From positions 79,253-143,252 of the forward strand of contig BDIU01000311.1 of NCBI GenBank assembly GCA_002118135.1: DNA of 64,000 bases, given 5' to 3'. This document shows, piece after piece, positions 59,001 through 64,000 of the stretch. Both the position numbers and the translations under genes were made by a program. The stretch is from Trebouxia sp. TZW2008 (lineage: Eukaryota > Chlorophyta > Trebouxiophyceae > Trebouxiales > Trebouxiaceae). Below the pieces are notes generated by a model. That model was not told the DNA's origin and made no database searches. It saw only the letters and a list, made by a program, of their open reading frames with translations. How positions within the stretch are numbered: the stretch's first letter is position 1; each line of letters begins with the position of its first letter.

Positions 59001-60955
59001 TCAAAAAGATTTGAATGCAGTTGTGAAGAGTGACACAGACATCGCACCTGCACTGGGCATGATGATGCTGGGCTTGTTAGGGTCTGACATCTGGCGAAGC
59101 TTATCCGTAAAAGGCCCTGTGGCATTGATAACTTGCTTTGCAAAGACCTGTGTGCTCTTTCCACTCAGAGTGTCTTTGACTTCAGCACCAACAATCAGCC
59201 CATCCCGACCCTGAAGCACGTGCACTGTGTTGGTGAACCTGTCAATGTAGTTGCACATGCCAGCAATCACCGCTGAACCAGCTGATGACATGATCTGCTA
59301 GCATTACTGTAGGTCAAGCACTGATGTCACAACATAAAAGTTTGTGATAAATCAATATTTTGCAACATCAACCACGGCTTTGTAGAATGTTCGACAAGCT
59401 GTATGCAAGCAGCAAGGGAATTTGTTGTCTGACCTTGAGAAGCTTGACAGCCTCAGTGTGGTTTGTGACTGCTGCTCCTGCTAGGGCTGCCGTGCAAGCC
59501 AGGGCTATGCACAGCCGTGAATCGTCAAACTGACCATCATAATACACAATCTGCAAACAACACAGGTCTGGGTATGACAATGAGCTTTGCTTAGGGTGGC
59601 AGTTCTTTGTCTGCAGAGCACTTTCTTGAAGTATTGCTGAAGCTCCTTGTTGAAGCTGGCACATTGTTGAAGCCAGCACATAGTAATGAAAGCTGTGCAA
59701 GCATGTACAATAGGCGTTTGCTTATGCCACTCTTGACTGAGCTGAAAGATCACGTACACCCTCTATGCAGTGCTTTATGGTGTCCGAAGTACAGGCTTGT
59801 TTGAGCCTGGCACGTGCTGACTCTGCCGTTTGTAGTGCATGCAGTCTCATCAATTATTACAGGGATCTAGAGGAGGCTAGAAAAGACACAATTACAACCA
59901 GGTCTGGACATACCGTGCCTTTGAGGGAACTGCCATCATCAGAGCGGGTCTGTGCCAACGTGGGAAATTGACGATGAGATTCTTTGCGGCTATTGTAGCG
60001 AGACATGGTCAATCCTTGTGTGCCAGCCACCAGATCATATGCCTGCAACTTGTTATGCAGTTTTCAGGCAAAACTCTTTGTGATTTGTTGCAAAGCTAGC
60101 CAGAGCAGTTGCACATGCCTGGTCAATGCCATGCAAACATGGCAAGCACTGGTCACAGAATTGTCCTTGATGCAGGTTTTTGACTGCATTTTCTTGTTCA
60201 AATGATAGTATACCTTCAGTCCAAGCCAGTAATACGGCACCTCCCACCATTTGTAGCATGGCTGCAAAATCACAGCACAGCTTTCTTCAAGAGCTACAAT
60301 AGCACAGAAAGGCAGCTGAAGACAACAGAGAACATGTGACATACTGTCATGATTGGCAGAGCGCAGCTGAGGTGGGGCGCATTCTCCAGCAGCCTCTTGC
60401 GCTCATGCAGAGCTTCAAAGACCAGCTTGAGTTGACCATAGTCCAGGTTGAAGACAGCTTTCTCCAGATATCGCACACCGCCATGAACAAGCTTTGTGCT
60501 TCTCGAAGAAGTACCAGCTGCAAAGTCTTCCCTTTCTATCAAAGCTGTTTTGAGCCCCCTGCACGAGTCAGCAACGTCTTGCAGAAGCATCAATCAGGAT
60601 TCGCAGACCTTGCTGACACGTGCTGGCAACAACTGACAGCTCAGGTGCTGTAGCAAGATCACCTGGTCACTGCGTCCAGGGCGCAGCCAGTGCCCGTGGC
60701 GCCCCCACCAATGATCAAGACATCGAAGGGGTTCTGAGCAGTCCCGTCTGCTAGCTTGCGCAGCTGCTCAGCCCGCGAAGGTACTTTGTTGAGATAATCA
60801 ACACGCGCGACTGGGGCACTTTCAGAACGAGCTTGCGGGACAAGATAGCTGATAACGCTGTGATCAGTATTAGACAGGTCAAACGGTTTCACTCCAAGCC
60901 AGATTTCGCCAGCAGCAGCTGCAGCGGCACCTGCCCACGCAAGCTTGTGACGCAT
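56042..60955 (-). CDS. SDP6: FAD-dependent glycerol-3-phosphate dehydrogenase, mitochondrial
   Basis: Oxidises glycerol-3-phosphate to dihydroxyacetone phosphate and passes electrons to ubiquinone at the mitochondrial inner membrane (glycerol use and redox shuttle). Exons (minus): 60955-60663, 60558-60345, 60261-60214, 60042-59914, 59550-59434, 59210-59048, 58718-58593, 58335-58244, 57684-57549, 57320-57102, 56688-56480, 56224-56042; phases agree, 642 residues. An Ala-rich hydrophobic N-terminus precedes the FAD dinucleotide-binding motif DVLIIGGGATGTGCALDA (about 77-95). Then come the family signatures DFAAGTSSRSTKLVHGGVRYLE, VINATGPFTD, HVTLPDYYSPEHLG, GRVVFMLPW, WSGIRPL and GKWTTYRRMAEDAV. 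The C-terminus has no EF-hands, unlike animal GPD2 and like plant SDP6. The 5' part of exon 11 is duplicated in the adjoining intron. Confidence 0.96.
56619..56958. repeat. 170-bp near-perfect tandem duplication covering an exon edge of the FAD-GPDH gene
   Basis: Copy A (56619-56788) and copy B (56789-56958) have a period of exactly 170 bp and differ at one base in the first 155 (gaatatgaa versus gagtatgaa), then in a C-rich tail. On the minus strand the unit contains intron sequence, the acceptor of exon 11 (ttgcag) and the first 70 or so coding bases (SYGDRAQDITRIAEQRKLGRR). Copy A belongs to the real exon 56688-56480. Copy B is a partial pseudo-exon upstream in the transcript. Confidence 0.92.
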
Positions 60956-61742
60956 GCCGACTTTGAACCAACTGCGTCAGAGCCACATGACGTCCACTAT
61001 CGCTGCGGACAACAGGTACAACTCCAAACAGCGCAGAGCGCTTGATAGGCCAAGAGTCGCTGCCCCGTGCTGCTTATGCTGAGCGTGCGATGGTGCAAAA
61101 CGGGCATGTGAGATCACACGAAGATGAAGATGAACGTGGCAACATTCATTTTGCTCGAAATTGCAGGTTTGGTGTCGAGGGACCACGGTGTATGTGCAGC
61201 ATCAGCCAAACATACACCTTTGCACAACATGCATTAAACACAACATGTTGCAAGCAAGAGACCGTAGCTGTGTATGCATACATGTACATGCATACATTGC
61301 AACTGCAATTGTACCTTTGAAGTTGCTAGAATTAAAGCATTTACACGTGCAAAAGGAACCTTGGAAGGCTGAATTGAAGCTCAGACTCAGCATCCAACCT
61401 GGACATTCTGACAGCAATAAGTGCTCCCTAAAATTGAATGTGCACATGTCAATGAGAATCAACATCATAGGAGATTTTGGCTCGGATATGATGAGCAACC
61501 TCAAAATTTGATTTAGCTTGCCTAGCTGCAAGTCAAGGTTGCTCATTTACCCACTGATTTGATGGTTTAATAAGCTCCTTCTGTCACGTGTGGCACGATC
61601 TTTGCTGAACTTATTTAGCACACATGATAAAAACCTTGCGAGGCTACTAAACACATAAATGTTGTTTTGTCAACCAACAAGCAATGGTTACCTACATATG
61701 AAGCGTATTCATCCATGCTCTAAACAAAGCCTAGTGTAACCT
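60956..61742. other. Upstream region of FAD-GPDH; last unique sequence before the subtelomere-like block
   Basis: About 790 bp containing the FAD-GPDH promoter and 5' UTR near 60956-61100, then non-coding sequence. An atgtacatgcatacat-type alternating stretch lies near 61274-61298. No gene recognised. Confidence 0.5.
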
Positions 61743-61822
61743 GGCATGCACTTGTGAAAGCAACAGTCACCCGTGTGTGTTGAGCAACAACTCGCAACAC
61801 CAAGTGTACTTGACCATTGTCC
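61743..61822. repeat. Subtelomere-like dispersed repeat C, copy 1
   Basis: The roughly 80-bp segment starting ggcatgcacttgtg and containing tgtgtgttgagc, caacaactc and agtgtacttgacca recurs with about 80-85% identity by eye at 63674-63752. No coding sequence. Confidence 0.75.
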
Positions 61823-62144
61823 ATCCTCATGTATGCTGCTTGTGACCTATGCATGCCGTACCCCGATGGCTCACCATGCCAAGTGTGACCCTCATGTCTT
61901 GAGAATCCCTAGGGCCAAAATAGCGTTTTTGTCACAAGGGTGTAGGAAGCCTAGCTCTTCAACGCCAATACATAGTTTTGGATTCTCGAGACACCTACGA
62001 GACCGTCTTGTCAACACGGTTCTATCGCCATGTTCCCCAACCCAAACAACCAAGTATAGCCCAATTTATGGCCATATTTGTCGAATTGCAATTGCCTTAG
62101 GCAGCTAAAGCACTTGTGCTCAATGGGACTCAAGACTCAAGTGT

Positions 62145-62783
62145 GAGTGGGGTGAGTTGGCTCACCAAGGCTTGCACGTGTCCACTACCTTATGCAAGCC
62201 TTCACATGAGCTACCCTACCCTCCTGACCTACTCTAACCCCTCCACACTTGGTGTAACGGGTTGATAGCCTAGGAAAGGCGCTCGTTGACACTTAGCGCA
62301 CAACCCCAGTTGTGACAGTGATTTCGAAACCCTGTGCTTGTCCCTCGGCGTAGCGCTAAGGACCTAAGAAAGATAGGTGGCAGGTTTCAGTCTAACTTTG
62401 GGAAAAAACACAAAGGGGTCCTTTCACCTCTTAGCCAAAGGCATTTAGGGGTTCACTGGCGCACCCTTGCCCACTAGCCAGCCAATCATCGACAGCCCAT
62501 TGTAATGCAAACGCCCAAAACGTGCGTGCTTGGGGGGATAAAGAATGTAACGGGTTAATAGCCTAGGAAAGGCGCTCGTTGACACTTAAAGCACAACCCC
62601 ATTTGTTACACCTGGTGTATGACAGCTGTTGTCTATCACACCCAAATCATACTCACCCAAATCATACTCACACCTGAGTGTTGAGTGGGGTGAGTTGGCT
62701 GACTCAAGCTTGTCACGTGTCCATTAGCTTATGTAAGCCATAAGATGACCTCCTAACCTACTCTAACCCCTCCACACTTGGTG
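62145..62783. repeat. Subtelomere-like repeats A and B, two diverged copies each
   Basis: Repeat A (62145-62254; gagtggggtgagttggct ... ctctaacccctccacacttg) recurs at 62683-62783. Repeat B (62255-62316; taacgggttgatagcctagg, then gcgctcgttgacactta) recurs at 62547-62610. The order is A-B-B'-A', with all copies in the same orientation. Between them is a 14-bp tandem duplication of cccaaatcatactca (62640-62670). No coding content. Confidence 0.8.
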
Positions 62784-63532
62784 GCATTGGGGATAAGGGA
62801 TGTTACAAACACATATTGAGACTTGCTAGGCATGACGTAAGGACTCGGGGGCACGTGCATCTACTGACGTGCTAGTCTTATTCATACCTAGGGTCACCAA
62901 AACACCTAAACCTACTCCTGAAACTCGGAAAATGGTTCTATGGCTAAACCCTAAACCCACTACATTGAAAAGCTTCAAAAATTGGATGGCCATGCCATGG
63001 CAAGAGCATTAGCTGTTGTTGGCAAGGATGTGGCTTGGTGTGAGAAGGTGAAGGCGACAAGTATGCCATGCACCATCACAAGGGTCTATGCTCCTTGTGC
63101 CTGATCTCACCACCCTGCTGTACAAGACTTGATGAGTGGTAGGGGGGGTTCTTGGGACCCCAGGGGGGTATGTTGGTGGACCCCGCAGCCCAGGTATGAC
63201 ATGCACACATGTGAACAAGTGATGTGGTGAAGTGTCGGCTAAAAGCAACAATGTTGAGGGTCACTGGCAAGATTTCCCTAAACCCTAAACCCTTTTCCAG
63301 GGTCCTGGCCATGCACTTAGCGCTCCGATGCGAAAAGACATCAGGCCATAACTTTGGCTAAGTTGTATCGTTTAAGCTGGCAAGCACATCACTGGAAAGC
63401 TTGCATAGAGAAGATGCTAATAGTGGTGCGAATTTAGGGTTTAGGGAAAAGTATTTACAAAACTAGGGTGCTTGATTATAGCAAGCAAAGCTTGGCTGTT
63501 GAGTGTGCCACGATGGTGTCACATATAGGGAC

Positions 63533-63577
63533 CACGTGGGTGACGCCACCTTGGTCCACGTGGGTTGTGCCACGTGG
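63533..63577. promoter_or_regulatory. Cluster of three CACGTGG G-box-like motifs
   Basis: CACGTGG occurs at 63533-63539, 63557-63563 and 63571-63577. In plants this core is bound by bZIP and bHLH factors. No gene is visible nearby, so the cluster may be a by-product of repeat amplification. Confidence 0.5.
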
Positions 63578-63673
63578 CATGGCTACAAGAAGTTCTGAGA
63601 ATCCGAGACCTTTTGAGAGGTGATGCAAAGCCCTGCTTGATGGCCTTGCTTTGGGCTGGAGCACATTGCACAT

Positions 63674-63752
63674 GGCATGCACTTGTGGAAATACAAGTCA
63701 TGCATGTGTGTTGAGCCACAACTCACAACACCTAGTGTACTTGACCACTGTC
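63674..63752. repeat. Subtelomere-like dispersed repeat C, copy 2
   Basis: Diverged copy of 61743-61822 in the same orientation, with shared words ggcatgcacttgtg, tgtgtgttgagc and agtgtacttgacca. It ends just before a TTTAGGG cluster at 63764. Confidence 0.75.
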
Positions 63753-64000
63753 TCACCTTATGCTTTAGGGTTTAGGGCACTCTTGCATTATTCATCCAAT
63801 TGCTAATCGAATGTCACATGTTGAGCCCCAGAACAAACAACAAAACCGCCAAGGTGATCTGTCACAAAGTGACAGCCTGACGACCAGCCAAATCGACTCG
63901 AAGCAACATAGCTCGATCCAATCCGAACCCAAGGTAACTAGGGTTTAGGGTTTAGGGAGTAGTATTTACAAAACCAAGGCCAACTAGATAGAGCACTTGC

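Larger units (their letters stand above)
62944..63957. repeat. Telomere-like TTTAGGG/CCCTAAA clusters
   Basis: Five clusters of two or more plant-type telomere heptamers: 62944-62958 and 63276-63292 as CCCTAAA; 63433-63446, 63764-63777 and 63939-63957 as TTTAGGG on the plus strand. Two TTTAGGG clusters (63433 and 63943) are followed by the same agtatttacaaaac sequence. The arrays are short and scattered, so they are interstitial rather than the true chromosome end. The G-rich strand in the last three points to a telomere to the right. Confidence 0.85.

Noticed and set aside
61743..64000. CRISPR-like or satellite array
   Set aside because: The repeats are few, diverged, irregularly spaced and mixed with telomere-like heptamers, which fits subtelomeric mosaic DNA.

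Overview
The window is nuclear DNA from a eukaryote, most likely a green alga of the core Chlorophyta (trebouxiophyte-like is my best guess). The evidence is plant-type TTTAGGG telomere-like repeats at the right edge, genes split by many short GT-AG introns, and several proteins that resemble their plant counterparts: FAD glycerol-3-phosphate dehydrogenase, organelle-type poly(A) polymerase, a chloroplast-style methyltransferase and UBP26/USP48. There is no sign of bacterial operons, CRISPR arrays or phage.

Layout, left to right: RPN13/ADRM1 (-, C-terminal part unresolved or off the left edge); D2HGDH (+, 11 exons) sharing a 250-bp divergent promoter with RPN13; a class I SAM methyltransferase (-, 8 exons); a decayed LINE; USP48/UBP26 deubiquitinase (+, 23 exons); cyanase (+, 7 exons); a GNAT acetyltransferase (-, 4 exons); an ankyrin-PH protein with a very long disordered tail (-, 8 exons); a PcnB-like poly(A) polymerase/tRNA nucleotidyltransferase (+, 8 exons); a TARBP1/Trm3-type tRNA 2'-O-methyltransferase (+, about 32 exons); and a mitochondrial FAD glycerol-3-phosphate dehydrogenase (-, 12 exons). 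The last 3 kb (about 60956-64000) is gene-free and is a mosaic of repeated subtelomere-like segments and telomere-like heptamers. Exon chains were built by hand, requiring consistent splice phase and matching to the protein family. Nine of the ten chains give an uninterrupted reading frame from ATG to stop; only RPN13 is incomplete.

The genes are housekeeping functions with no obvious shared pathway. Two pairs touch common biology: RPN13 and USP48 (ubiquitin), and the PcnB-like enzyme and TARBP1 (RNA end processing and tRNA modification). D2HGDH and the glycerol-3-phosphate dehydrogenase are both flavoenzymes expected to feed electrons into the mitochondrial chain. I see no novel defence or biosynthetic cluster.

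The most unusual signal is structural. Several introns hold decayed or fresh tandem copies of the edge of the neighbouring exon: D2HGDH exon 9, USP48 exons 11 and 21, and the dehydrogenase exon 11 (170 bp, nearly identical). These look like successive snapshots of failed exon duplication. Non-canonical GC-AG introns with a stereotyped AG|GCAAGC donor also seem enriched.
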